Under the pieces are notes generated by a model. That model had not been told where the DNA came from and did not search any database. It saw nothing but the letters and a program-made list of their open reading frames with translations. Positions 49,513 to 57,834 of a DNA stretch of 64,000 nucleotides are shown in pieces. Position numbers and translations under genes: made by a program. The first letter of the stretch is position 1. Each line of letters opens with the position of its first letter. Source of the DNA: Catellatospora sichuanensis (GTDB lineage Bacteria; Actinomycetota; Actinomycetes; Mycobacteriales; Micromonosporaceae); the NCBI RefSeq assembly GCF_007483665.1, contig NZ_VIQO01000023.1:1-64000 (forward strand), given 5' to 3'.

Positions 49513-50490
49513 TCAGAGGCGGGCCATCACCCGGTCGTACCAGCTGCGCCGTCCTGCAGTCATCTCCTGCGAGATGTGTGTCTCGGGCAGCAGCCAGTCG
49601 AACCCGTGCAGGGTGCCGGCCCACTGGTGCAGGTCCACCGTGCCTCCGGACCGCCACATGGCCTCGGCGAAGGCCGTGGTCTCGTCCCGGAACGGGTCGT
49701 TCGCGCCGCACATGATGTAGGTGGGCGGCAGCCCGGACAGATCTGTGCCGGTCAGCCGGCCCGGCACGGCGTGCGGCGCCTTCCGGTGGAGGGAGGCGTC
49801 GTTGCCGGTGATCGCCGCCCACATGGCCTGGAGCCCCGGCAGCATCGGCAGGTCGGTCGCGGCGTGCTGATGCATGGACACGCTGGCGAGGCGGTCGTCG
49901 AGCATCGGGCCGTCCAGGACGAGCCCGGCCCAGCGATGTCCGGCATCACGGGCCAGCAGCGCCGCGCCGGCCGCCAGGCCGCCGCCCCCGCTCAGTCCGT
50001 GCAGGAACACGATGCCGGGCGGGTACTCCAGCAGCGGCGCGTTCTCCAGCGTCCACACGAATCCGTCGTAGGCGTCCTCAAGGCCGGCCGGAGCGGGGAA
50101 CTCCGGCGCGAGGGCATACTCCGCGGCGACGACGACGAGGTCGTGGCGTTCGGCGATGTCGAGGACCGGGGCGATGTCGCCTGCCACCGCCGCTCCCCCG
50201 ACCTGGCCGCCGCTGTGCAGCCAGTAGATCGCGCCGCGGACGGCGGCTGCTGTCGGCGTGACGACGGTCAGGGTGATCGGGCGTCTGCTGCCGGCGATGG
50301 CGTGTTCGGTGACCTTGAAAACGCCACGTCGAACGACCTCGGCCGCCGGCAGCCGGTCGCCGCGGGACGTGAGGAAGTCGGCCAGGCCGTCCTGCTCCGG
50401 GTTGTGTCGTGGCCAGGTGTCGATGACGGGCTTGATCTCCGGGTCCCACGGCGGCAGTGGCCCGATGGCGGGCGGGTGGAGCTCTACCAT
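49513..50490 (-). CDS. Alpha/beta-hydrolase fold-3 (HSL-like) esterase
   Basis: 325 residues from ATG 50490 (GAGGAG upstream). HSL-family features: oxyanion region WLHSGGQVGG (H-x-G-G variant), nucleophile Ser in GLSGGGG, Asp in ANDPFRDE, His in GTLHGFDW. Cytoplasmic. Its place after GH1 in the rhamnoside operon suggests removal of acyl groups (acetyl, malonyl or hydroxycinnamoyl) from imported glycosides; inferred. Confidence 0.85.
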   Translation of the reverse strand: MVELHPPAIGPLPPWDPEIKPVIDTWPRHNPEQDGLADFLTSRGDRLPAAEVVRRGVFKVTEHAIAGSRRPITLTVVTPTAAAVRGAIYWLHSGGQVGGAAVAGDIAPVLDIAERHDLVVVAAEYALAPEFPAPAGLEDAYDGFVWTLENAPLLEYPPGIVFLHGLSGGGGLAAGAALLARDAGHRWAGLVLDGPMLDDRLASVSMHQHAATDLPMLPGLQAMWAAITGNDASLHRKAPHAVPGRLTGTDLSGLPPTYIMCGANDPFRDETTAFAEAMWRSGGTVDLHQWAGTLHGFDWLLPETHISQEMTAGRRSWYDRVMARL

Positions 50491-50501
50491 CGTGCTTCTC
50501 C

Positions 50502-51728
50502 TCAGTTGCCGTTCATCGTGCTGAGACGGCCCGATCTGGCCACCTCGGCGAACGCGTACGCGCTCGGTTTGGGGATCCGGGCGAAGTCGTGGTCGTGATC
50601 CACGCTGATCAGGCCGAATTTCGGTCCGTATCCCTCCGACCATTCGAAGTTGTCGAACGCGGACCAGTGCAGGTAGCCGCGCACGTCCACGCCCTCGCGG
50701 ATCGCCTGGGCGACCGCCGCGAGGTGCGTTTGCAGGTAGTCGAGGCGTTCCGCGTCGTCCTCGGTCGCGATGCCGTTCTCGGTCACGTACAGCGGAAGTC
50801 CGGTGTCGGCCGCGCGGTGCAGTATCTGACGGAGCCCGTCCGGGTACACCGCCCAGCCCATCTGCGTGGTGCGGAAGCCGGCGGGGGGCGGCGCGAACAT
50901 CGTCGGCGATGCCGGGTCCACCCACTGCTTGCGGTAGTACTGCACGCCGAGCCAGTCGCCGCGGTCAGGTCCGGTCAGCCCGTCGAGGTAGAGATCGACT
51001 ATCTCGTGCTGCATCGCCGCGTGGAACGCGACCGCGGCTTCGTCGTCGCGGACGGGCGCCAGCAGCGGCAGTTGGACGGCCAGGCCGGTGCGGCTGCGGT
51101 CGGTACCGTCACGGACCGCCCGCACGGCGGCGTGGTGGGCTTCGAGCAGGACCCGACCTGTCCGTTTCCACAGCGTCGGGTTGGTGATCCCGGGCGGGTG
51201 GTAGCCCTCCAGGTATCCGTGCAGAGCGACCATCTGCGGCTCGTTGATGGTGCAGACGAGCGGCATGAGCTCGCCCAACGCCTCGGCGACGTGCCGGCAG
51301 TAGCGGCTGAACAGGGACACTGCTTCGGGTCCCAGCCACCCGCCGCTGACGGCGAACCAACGCGGGAGGGTGAAGTGGTGCAGGGTGACCATCGGCGTCA
51401 TGCCCGACTCGGCGAGTGCCGTCAGCGCGCGGCGGTAGTGAGCGATCGCGCTCGCGCTGAATTCGCCCGGAGCCGGTTCGATGCGGGACCACTCGAGGGA
51501 GAGGCGGTGCGCGTTGTGCCCCAGTGATCTGAGCAGTGCGAAGTCGGCCGCATATCGGTGGTAGTGGTCGATGCCGTCTCGGGAGGATTCTCGTGCTGCG
51601 GTGGCGGGGTGGTGCTCGAAATCCCACCAGTCGTTGTTGGTGTTGCCGCCTTCGACCTGGTGGGCGGACGTGGCTGCGCCCCACAGGAAATCGGCGGGAA
51701 AGTCGGCCACGCGGTCGTGCGTGTTCAC
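50502..51728 (-). CDS. GH1 beta-glucosidase
   Basis: 408 residues from GTG 51728, with GAGGAG six bases upstream. DFLWGAATSAHQVEGG is the GH1 opening; the acid/base Glu is in TINEPQ and the nucleophile Glu in YVTENGIA. WSAFDNFEWSEGYGPKFGLI ends the barrel. It lacks a signal peptide. It lies after the binding protein and GH78, so the natural substrate may be the beta-glucoside left after rhamnose removal from a rutinoside or neohesperidoside. Confidence 0.9.
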   Translation of the reverse strand: MNTHDRVADFPADFLWGAATSAHQVEGGNTNNDWWDFEHHPATAARESSRDGIDHYHRYAADFALLRSLGHNAHRLSLEWSRIEPAPGEFSASAIAHYRRALTALAESGMTPMVTLHHFTLPRWFAVSGGWLGPEAVSLFSRYCRHVAEALGELMPLVCTINEPQMVALHGYLEGYHPPGITNPTLWKRTGRVLLEAHHAAVRAVRDGTDRSRTGLAVQLPLLAPVRDDEAAVAFHAAMQHEIVDLYLDGLTGPDRGDWLGVQYYRKQWVDPASPTMFAPPPAGFRTTQMGWAVYPDGLRQILHRAADTGLPLYVTENGIATEDDAERLDYLQTHLAAVAQAIREGVDVRGYLHWSAFDNFEWSEGYGPKFGLISVDHDHDFARIPKPSAYAFAEVARSGRLSTMNGN

Positions 51729-51746
51729 GTGCATCTCCTCTTGAAC

Positions 51747-51777
51747 GGCCCCGCCGGCCGGGTCGGCCGGCGGGGCC
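51747..51777 (-). terminator. Intra-operon hairpin between binding protein and GH1
   Basis: A perfect 13-bp stem (GGCCCCGCCGGCC with GGCCGGCGGGGCC) and five-base loop, just downstream of the binding-protein stop. It is the counterpart of the hairpin at 19278 and probably uncouples binding-protein mRNA levels from the following genes. Confidence 0.65.
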
Positions 51778-51783
51778 ACCCTG

Positions 51784-53040
51784 CTACAGACCGGCCTTGT
51801 AGTCGGCGTCCATCTCAGCGAGGAGCTTGTCGGGCGTGGTCTGCCCGCTGAAGATCTCCTGGAGGCCGCTGAGCATGTTCTGCTGCACCTTCGCGGTCGG
51901 CCAGAGCTGGTCCATGAACGGAACCGTGCGGCCCTCGTTGATGAACTTGGTGAGCTCGGCCAGCGAGGGGTCGGCCGTGGCCCCGACGCCCGACAGCGCC
52001 GGGAGGCTGCCCTGCGCCTTGTTGAACACCGCCATGCCCTCGGGGGACATCACGAACGAGACGAACTTCAGCGCCAGGTCCTTGTTCTTGGCCTTGGCGT
52101 TGACGCCGTAACCGGCGCCGGCCGCACCAGGCATGAAGGTGCTCGCCGGGTCGTCGTTGGCCGGCAGCGGCTTGAGCACGAAGGTCCCGTTCGGGTTCTT
52201 GCCCTTCAGCAGCGCGATCACCCAGTTGCCCTGGACGATGCCGAGGGTCTTGCCGTTGGCGGCGAGCTCCTGGCTGGCCTCGTAGCTGGTGCCGAGCGGG
52301 TTCTTCTGGAAGCAGCCGGTCTTGTCCATCTCGATGTACTTGTTGAGCGCGGCGGCCCACTCGGAGCTCGCGAAGGTGGCCTGGCCCGCGGCCATCTTCT
52401 TGTCGAAGTCCTTGTCCTTGCTGTAGACCAGGGTGGCGACCAGCGAGTACAGCACCAGCTGGGTCACCCAGTTGTCCTGGTTGCCCAGCGCGAACGCCGG
52501 CGTGCCCTTGGCCGCCGCGGACCTGCAGAACGCGAGCAGTTCGGTCCACGTCGACGGTGCGGTCAGCCCGGCCTTGTCGAGAGCCTGCTGGTTGTAGACC
52601 GCGCCGATGCCGTTGACGCCGAAGACCGCGTTGTAGGTCTTGCCCTCGTACTGTGCGACGCCCTGCAGGCCGGCGGGCAGCTTGCTCGCCCACGGCTGGT
52701 CCGATAGGTCCAGCAGGTAACCGGGCTTGGCCAGCACGTAAGTGGCGCCGGGATTGCCGTTGCCAGGCCAGACGGTCATCACGTCGGGGGCGGTGCCCGA
52801 GGCGAGCTGGGTCCGGATCTGCTGCTGGTACTGATCGGCGCTGCTCGTGGTGTAGTTGACCTTGACGCCGGGGTTGGCCGCCTCGAACGCCTTGACGACC
52901 TGCTCAATGGAGCCCTGGTCGACCGAGGCGAGGGTGAGGGTGCTGTTGTCGGTGGATCCGTTGTCGCCGCTGCCGCAGGCAGCGATCATGGCCGTGGCCG
53001 TGATCGCGGCAACCAGCATTGCGCCTTTGCGTGCTTTCAT
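51784..53040 (-). CDS. Extracellular solute-binding lipoprotein, rhamnoside operon
   Basis: 418 residues. Lipoprotein signal MKARKGAMLVAAITATAMIA with lipobox IAAC. Family 1 binding protein: LTLASVDQGSIEQVVKAFEAANPGVKVNY, QQQIRTQLASGTAPDVMTVWPGNG, TYNAVFGVNGIGAVYNQQALDKAG. It follows GH78 by 40 bases and supplies the two permeases at the head of the operon. Ligand inferred as a rhamnosyl-glucoside from the enzymes. Confidence 0.9.
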   Translation of the reverse strand: MKARKGAMLVAAITATAMIAACGSGDNGSTDNSTLTLASVDQGSIEQVVKAFEAANPGVKVNYTTSSADQYQQQIRTQLASGTAPDVMTVWPGNGNPGATYVLAKPGYLLDLSDQPWASKLPAGLQGVAQYEGKTYNAVFGVNGIGAVYNQQALDKAGLTAPSTWTELLAFCRSAAAKGTPAFALGNQDNWVTQLVLYSLVATLVYSKDKDFDKKMAAGQATFASSEWAAALNKYIEMDKTGCFQKNPLGTSYEASQELAANGKTLGIVQGNWVIALLKGKNPNGTFVLKPLPANDDPASTFMPGAAGAGYGVNAKAKNKDLALKFVSFVMSPEGMAVFNKAQGSLPALSGVGATADPSLAELTKFINEGRTVPFMDQLWPTAKVQQNMLSGLQEIFSGQTTPDKLLAEMDADYKAGL

Positions 53041-53080
53041 GCTGTCTCCACAAAATGGCTGGGTTTCAGGAGTGGTTCGC

Positions 53081-55792
53081 TCAGCCCCGAGGTGCCGTGG
53101 CGCTGAAGGTGTATCGGCCGGACGCGAGCCGGAGCGTTGCCCCGGTGGTCGACGCCTCGACGCGGAGGACCCCCGGCCGGCCGCCGGCCGGCGCGTCGTT
53201 CTCCCGGACGCTGGATGCGTCGGCGGTGGGGATCTCCAGTACGGCGGTGCTGCCTGGCGGGATCGAGACGGATACGGTGATCCGTCCCGCGGCGAGTCGC
53301 CACCCGCAGGCGACCCGACCGCGTGCCGTCTCCTGCTCGGCTTCGGCCCAGGTCAGGCCCCCGCCGGGCAGGGGGCGCAGGAGGAGCTCGCGGTAGGCCG
53401 TCGAGTCCTTCGTCTGGTCGATGCCGGCGACGCGGCCGAAGAGCCAGTCGCCGATGCTGCCCAGGCTGTAGTGATTGAACGAGTTCATGGATGGGGACTG
53501 GAACCCGCCGTGTTCGGTCCAGCCGTCCCAGCGCTCCCAGATCGTGGTCGCGCCGTGGCGGATGGTGTATCCCCAGGAGGGGAACTCCTCTTGGTGCAGG
53601 AGTGCGTAGGCGAGGTCGGCACGGCCGTGGTCGGTCAGGACCGGGCCGAGCAGCGAGACGCCGACGAATCCTGTCGTCAGCCGGAAGTCGCGTTTCTCGA
53701 TGTCGGTGGCCAGGTGGTCGACCGCCGCCTGCACCAGGTGCTCGGGCAGCAGCCCGAACTCCAGCGCCAGCAGGTATCCGGTCTGGGTGCCGCCGGCGAC
53801 CACGCCGATGTCGTCGACGTATGCCGCGATGAACGCGTCACGGATGGCCGCGTGCAGCGTCCGGTGCTCGGCGGCGATGCCGTGGTGTCCGAGGACCACG
53901 GCCGCGTCGGCCACGATCTGGGTGCTTCGTGCGAAGTACGCCGTGGCGAGCATGTCTCGCGGAGTACGGGCGTCGACTTCGAGCCAGTCGCCGTAGGAGT
54001 TGCCGTCCCGGTTGCGCCAGAGCAGGTCGGGGTTGTGGCGCCGCACGTGCCCGACCCACGCGACCATCGCCTCGAACGAGTCCTGCAGCGCGGCACGGTC
54101 GGCGTAGGTGCGCCACAGGTGCCAGGGGATGATGACGCCCGCGTCACCCCAGGCCGGTGCACCCTCGCGGTCGAACGTGATGATGGGGGCGATGTCGCGG
54201 AAGGCGCCGTCGGAGTTCTGGCCACCCACGACGTCTCGCATCCATCGGGCGAAGAAGCCGGACACGTCGGCGTTGCGGCTGGCGGTCGGCGCGAAGATCT
54301 GCGCGTCGGCGAGCCAGCCGAGGCGTTCGTCGCGCTGAGGGCAGTCGGTGGGTACGGCGAGGAAGTTGCCGCGCTGCCCCCAGGCGATGTTGGACTGCAG
54401 CTGATTGACCATGGGATCGGAGCAGGTGAACTGCCCCGTCCAGGGCGTGTCACTGTGCAGGACACGGGCGACGATGTCCGCGTTCGCCAGCGTGCCGGGA
54501 TGATTGCGGACCTCCAGGTAGCGGAATCCGTGGAAGGTGAATTGCGGTTCGAAGGTCTCCACTTCGTCACCGCGGGTGGTGTAGACATCGGTCGCCCGGG
54601 CTCGGCGCAGGTTGTCCAGGTACGGCTCTCCGCCGGAGAGCGTCTCCGCGTGCCGGAGCACGATCCGGCGCCCGGGCTCTGCGGCGCGGACGGTCAGCCG
54701 GACCCGTCCGACGAGGTTCTGTCCGAAGTCGACGAGGTAGCGGCCCTCGCCTCGGGCTTCGACCGTGACTGCCGGCATCTCCCGCACGACGCGGACGGGG
54801 TTGTCCGGCTCGGCGACCAGCGGTCCCGGGTCGGCGGCGAGCACCGCCACGGGCTGGAAGTTGCTGCCGGCGCAGTCGGGCAGGTCCCAGCCGGTCAGTT
54901 CCCACCGTGCGTCGACGTGCTGGCCCATGAGCAGGTCAGCGCTGCGGATCGCGCCGGGGTGCTCCACCCACTGGTCGTCGGTCGCCACGACCTGCTGCGA
55001 GCCGTCGGGGAAGTCGCACACCAGCTGGGCGAGGAAAGCCGGAGTGTCGCCGTAGTGCTGGGCGGCACGGCGCGGATCGAAGCCCACGTAGCCGCTCCAC
55101 CAGCCGTCGGCGACGACGGCACCCAGCACGTTGTCGCCGGTTCGGATCAGCGAGGTGACGTCGTAGGTCTGGTACTGCTGGCGCTGCAGGTACTCCGTCC
55201 AGCCGGGCGCGAGCTCCCGGTCTCCGACACGCTCGCCGTTCAGGTGCGGCTCGTAGACGCCGCGGGCAGTGGCGTACAGCCTGGCCCGGATCGGCTGCCG
55301 GTCCAACCGGAACGCGCGACGCAGGTACATCGGCGTGTTGCCGACGGCCGGTTCGGGCTCAGGCGGGCCCGGCGGGTCGACGTGGGGAAGGGTGCTCGGG
55401 TCGCGCCCGACCCACACGGCCGTCCACTCGTCGGGGTGCAGCAGGGCGGTCTCGAACCAGCTCTCGGCAGTGCCCGCCACGTCACCGTGCTCGTCCCAAA
55501 CCTGGACACGCCAGTGGTAACGGGTGCGCGACTGCAACTGCCGACCGGCCCACGAGACGAGCAGCTGCTCGGTGGAGTCGAGCCGGCCGGTGTCCCAGAC
55601 CAGCCGGGCCGGGTCGTCGAGGTCGCCGGCGAGCAGCGCTGCGGTGATCCGGTATGCCGACTGTGCCGCTCCCCGCCGGTCGGAGGTCAGCTTCCAGGAC
55701 AGGCGTGGACGGTGTGCGTCGATGCCCAGCGGCTCGTCGCGCTGTTCGGTCTGCAGGCCGTACGGTTGCAGGTCGTTCATGTCGGAGGTCAT
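53081..55792 (-). CDS. GH78 alpha-L-rhamnosidase
   Basis: 903 residues, no signal peptide. N-terminal Ig-like domain (LSWKLTSDRRGAAQSAYRIT), Bac_rhamnosid_N (RARLYATARGVYEPHLNGERVGD), then DFGQNLVGRVRLTV. The (alpha/alpha)6 catalytic domain has TDCPQRDERLGWLADAQ and GYTIRHGATTIWERWDGW. This inverting enzyme releases terminal alpha-L-rhamnose. Its start overlaps the permease stop by four bases. With a GH1 and esterase in the same operon it fits intracellular hydrolysis of rhamnose-containing flavonoid or other plant glycosides. Confidence 0.9.
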   Translation of the reverse strand: MTSDMNDLQPYGLQTEQRDEPLGIDAHRPRLSWKLTSDRRGAAQSAYRITAALLAGDLDDPARLVWDTGRLDSTEQLLVSWAGRQLQSRTRYHWRVQVWDEHGDVAGTAESWFETALLHPDEWTAVWVGRDPSTLPHVDPPGPPEPEPAVGNTPMYLRRAFRLDRQPIRARLYATARGVYEPHLNGERVGDRELAPGWTEYLQRQQYQTYDVTSLIRTGDNVLGAVVADGWWSGYVGFDPRRAAQHYGDTPAFLAQLVCDFPDGSQQVVATDDQWVEHPGAIRSADLLMGQHVDARWELTGWDLPDCAGSNFQPVAVLAADPGPLVAEPDNPVRVVREMPAVTVEARGEGRYLVDFGQNLVGRVRLTVRAAEPGRRIVLRHAETLSGGEPYLDNLRRARATDVYTTRGDEVETFEPQFTFHGFRYLEVRNHPGTLANADIVARVLHSDTPWTGQFTCSDPMVNQLQSNIAWGQRGNFLAVPTDCPQRDERLGWLADAQIFAPTASRNADVSGFFARWMRDVVGGQNSDGAFRDIAPIITFDREGAPAWGDAGVIIPWHLWRTYADRAALQDSFEAMVAWVGHVRRHNPDLLWRNRDGNSYGDWLEVDARTPRDMLATAYFARSTQIVADAAVVLGHHGIAAEHRTLHAAIRDAFIAAYVDDIGVVAGGTQTGYLLALEFGLLPEHLVQAAVDHLATDIEKRDFRLTTGFVGVSLLGPVLTDHGRADLAYALLHQEEFPSWGYTIRHGATTIWERWDGWTEHGGFQSPSMNSFNHYSLGSIGDWLFGRVAGIDQTKDSTAYRELLLRPLPGGGLTWAEAEQETARGRVACGWRLAAGRITVSVSIPPGSTAVLEIPTADASSVRENDAPAGGRPGVLRVEASTTGATLRLASGRYTFSATAPRG

Positions 55793-56610
55793 CCCTTCAG
55801 CCCTCCGGCGAAGCCGTTGATGATGCTGCGCTGCAGCGCGAAGTAGACCGCCAGGATCGGCACGATGCTGATCACCAGCGCGGCGAAGATCAGGTTCCAG
55901 TCCGTGACGAACTGGCCGACGAACCCGGACAGCGCGACCGGGACGGTCTGCTGGTCACTGCCGCTGAGGTACAGCAGCGGCGTGAAGAAGTCGTTCCAGA
56001 TCGAGATCGCGTTCAGCACGAGTGCCGTGACGGTGATCGGTTTGAGCATCGGGAACACGATGTAACGGAACGCCTGCCACGGCGTGCTGCCGTCGATGAG
56101 CGCCGCGTCCTCGAAGTCCGGCGGCAGGGACCGCAGGAAGCCGACGTAGAGGAACGTCGTGAACGGCACCTGAAGCCCCACGTAGAACAGCACCAGTGCC
56201 CCTACGCTGCCGAGCAGGCCGAGGTCACGCATCGTCTGGTAGAGCGGAAGCGACGCGAGTTGGAACGGCAGCATCAGCCCGAGCAGGATCAGCAGGAACA
56301 TTCCCTTGGACCAGGCGGCCGTGGCCCGTGCCAGCGGGTAGGCGGCCATGGCCGAGACGGCCAGGACCAGCACCACGCTGACGACCGTCACGAGCACACT
56401 GTTGATCAGGGCGTTGCCGAGGTCGCCTTCCTGCCACGCCGCGGCGAAGTTGTCCAGGGTGGGTGAGGTCGTCGGGATGATCGGCGAGGACGTGTCGGAC
56501 GTCGGCCGCAGGGAAAGGTTGATCAGTACGTATAGAGGGAACCCGACGATCAGCGCGACGGCGATCATCGCCAATTCGAGTACGCCGGTGCGCCAGCCGT
56601 AGCGGTTCAC
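55789..56610 (-). CDS. Carbohydrate ABC transporter permease (MalG type)
   Basis: 273 residues, six membrane segments. LVINLSLRP-type N-terminal loop (VLINLSLRPTSDTSSP), EAA loop PPDFEDAALIDGSTPWQAFRYIVFPMLKP, C-terminus FALQRSIINGFAGGLKG. Four-base overlaps with the genes on both sides. Partner of 56607. Confidence 0.9.
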   Translation of the reverse strand: MNRYGWRTGVLELAMIAVALIVGFPLYVLINLSLRPTSDTSSPIIPTTSPTLDNFAAAWQEGDLGNALINSVLVTVVSVVLVLAVSAMAAYPLARATAAWSKGMFLLILLGLMLPFQLASLPLYQTMRDLGLLGSVGALVLFYVGLQVPFTTFLYVGFLRSLPPDFEDAALIDGSTPWQAFRYIVFPMLKPITVTALVLNAISIWNDFFTPLLYLSGSDQQTVPVALSGFVGQFVTDWNLIFAALVISIVPILAVYFALQRSIINGFAGGLKG

Positions 56611-57569
56611 GAGGCGCTCCTTTCGTTGCGGGCCAGGAACACGTACTGACCGGACGAGACGACCGCGACGATGATGGTCAGCACCACCGCGAGCGCGATG
56701 CTGTAGCCGAATTCGCCCAGGGTGAAAGCGTCCTTGTAGATGAGGGTCGAGATGGTGTCGGTCGCGTGGCCGGGTCCTCCGCCGGTGAGCGCGTAGACCT
56801 GGTCGAACAGCTTGATGCCGCCGATGATCGACAACATGAGGTTGATCGTGAGTGCCGGTGCCAGCAGCGGGCGGGTGACCGACCAGAAGCGTCGGAACGC
56901 TCCTCCCCCGTCGATGGATGCCGCCTCGTAGATCTCCTTCGGGATGGACTGCAGTCCGGCGACGAAGATGACCATGGAGTAGCCGGCGAACTGCCAGACG
57001 ATGACGCCCACGATCGACCAGAGCGCGACCTCCGGGTTCCCCAGCCAGTCCTGCTGCAACGAGTCCAGGCCGACGGCGCCGAGCAGGCTGTTGACGGCAC
57101 CCTCCGGGCCGAGCAGGTTGCGCCAGAGGTAGGCGGTCACGATCGGCGTGATCACGGCGGGGGCGAACAGGAAGACCCGCAGGACGTTGCGGGACTTGAT
57201 CACGGTGTTCACGCCCAGGGCCAGCAGCAGGCCGATGCCGTTCTGGATGACGGTGATGGCGACCGCGATCAGCAGGGTGTGCCAGATGGCCTGCAGGGCG
57301 TCCGGGTCGTCGAGCATCGCACTGAAGTTGTCCAGGCCGATGACCGCGTGGTCAGGGTCGAGGCCGTCCCAGTCCGTGAAGGCGTAGTAGACGCCGCGGG
57401 CGCTCGGCACCAGCACGATGAACGCGAACAGTGCCATCGCCGGCAGCGCGAACCACCAAGGCGGAGTCCGCCTGGTGCGCGTCGTCCCCGAGCGCGGGCG
57501 CCGCACCCGGGAGTGCCCGCTGTCGGGCGTCTTCGGGTCGGCTCGTCGCCCAGTTGAGGAAACTGTCAC
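56607..57569 (-). CDS. Carbohydrate ABC transporter permease (MalF type)
   Basis: 320 residues. A basic N-terminal tail (RRADPK..RRPRSGTTRTRRTP), then six membrane segments. EAA loop PKEIYEAASIDGGGAFRRFWSVTRPLLAP. First gene of the rhamnoside operon. GTG 57569 with GAGGTGG seven bases upstream. Two different LacI-type operators lie in its 5' region (57588, 57642). Confidence 0.9.
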   Translation of the reverse strand: MTVSSTGRRADPKTPDSGHSRVRRPRSGTTRTRRTPPWWFALPAMALFAFIVLVPSARGVYYAFTDWDGLDPDHAVIGLDNFSAMLDDPDALQAIWHTLLIAVAITVIQNGIGLLLALGVNTVIKSRNVLRVFLFAPAVITPIVTAYLWRNLLGPEGAVNSLLGAVGLDSLQQDWLGNPEVALWSIVGVIVWQFAGYSMVIFVAGLQSIPKEIYEAASIDGGGAFRRFWSVTRPLLAPALTINLMLSIIGGIKLFDQVYALTGGGPGHATDTISTLIYKDAFTLGEFGYSIALAVVLTIIVAVVSSGQYVFLARNERSAS

Positions 57570-57587
57570 TACGGGACCACCTCATCT

Positions 57588-57599
57588 TGAAACGATTCA
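57588..57599. promoter_or_regulatory. TGAAACGATTCA site in rhamnoside operon leader
   Basis: Arms TGAA/TTCA around ACGA. Best copy of a word also found at 61339, 61439, 61726 and 62822 around the second LacI gene (61786). It sits about 20 bases before the permease start, downstream of the main promoter. Confidence 0.55.
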
Positions 57600-57641
57600 T
57601 CACTTGCCAAAGTTCGGTGCCAGGCTGAAGAGGTACAGAAT

Positions 57642-57659
57642 TTGGGGAACGTTTCCCAA
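57642..57659 (-). promoter_or_regulatory. LacI operator of the rhamnoside operon
   Basis: TTGGGGAACGTTTCCCAA, an 18-bp palindrome with one mismatched pair and the central CG typical of LacI operators. It starts ten bases downstream of the -10 on the minus strand. Confidence 0.75.
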
Positions 57660-57669
57660 TGTTCGGCAG

Positions 57670-57698
57670 ACTCTAAGCGGCCGTCCGTGTGACGTCAA
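57670..57698 (-). promoter_or_regulatory. Promoter of the rhamnoside operon
   Basis: Minus strand TTGACG (57693-57698), 17-base spacer, TAGAGT (57670-57675), followed by the operator at 57642-57659. Confidence 0.75.
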
Positions 57699-57805
57699 TA
57701 GGTCGCGAGCGCTACCGAAGTGTTACCAGACCAGCTCGTTACGTGAGCGCTCAGGAAGTGATCCAAACGGACGATGATCCGGAGACCCGCGCTAGCTGTA
57801 CGGTC

Positions 57806-57823
57806 CTGGGTAACGTTGCCTAC
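57806..57823 (+). promoter_or_regulatory. Second LacI operator, before the regulator gene
   Basis: CTGGGTAACGTTGCCTAC matches the pattern TTGGGNAACGTTNCCCAA at 13 of 16 defined positions. It abuts the AGGAGG of the LacI gene at 57835; TACGGT at 57799 may be the -10. Suggests autoregulation. Confidence 0.6.
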
Positions 57824-57834
57824 AGGAGGACCCC

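Noticed and set aside
57744-57753. TGAGCGCTCA palindrome, CebR-like core
   Set aside because: It has the GAGCGCTC core of cello-oligosaccharide operators but lacks the flanks, and a better-placed operator pair exists; kept only as a note.
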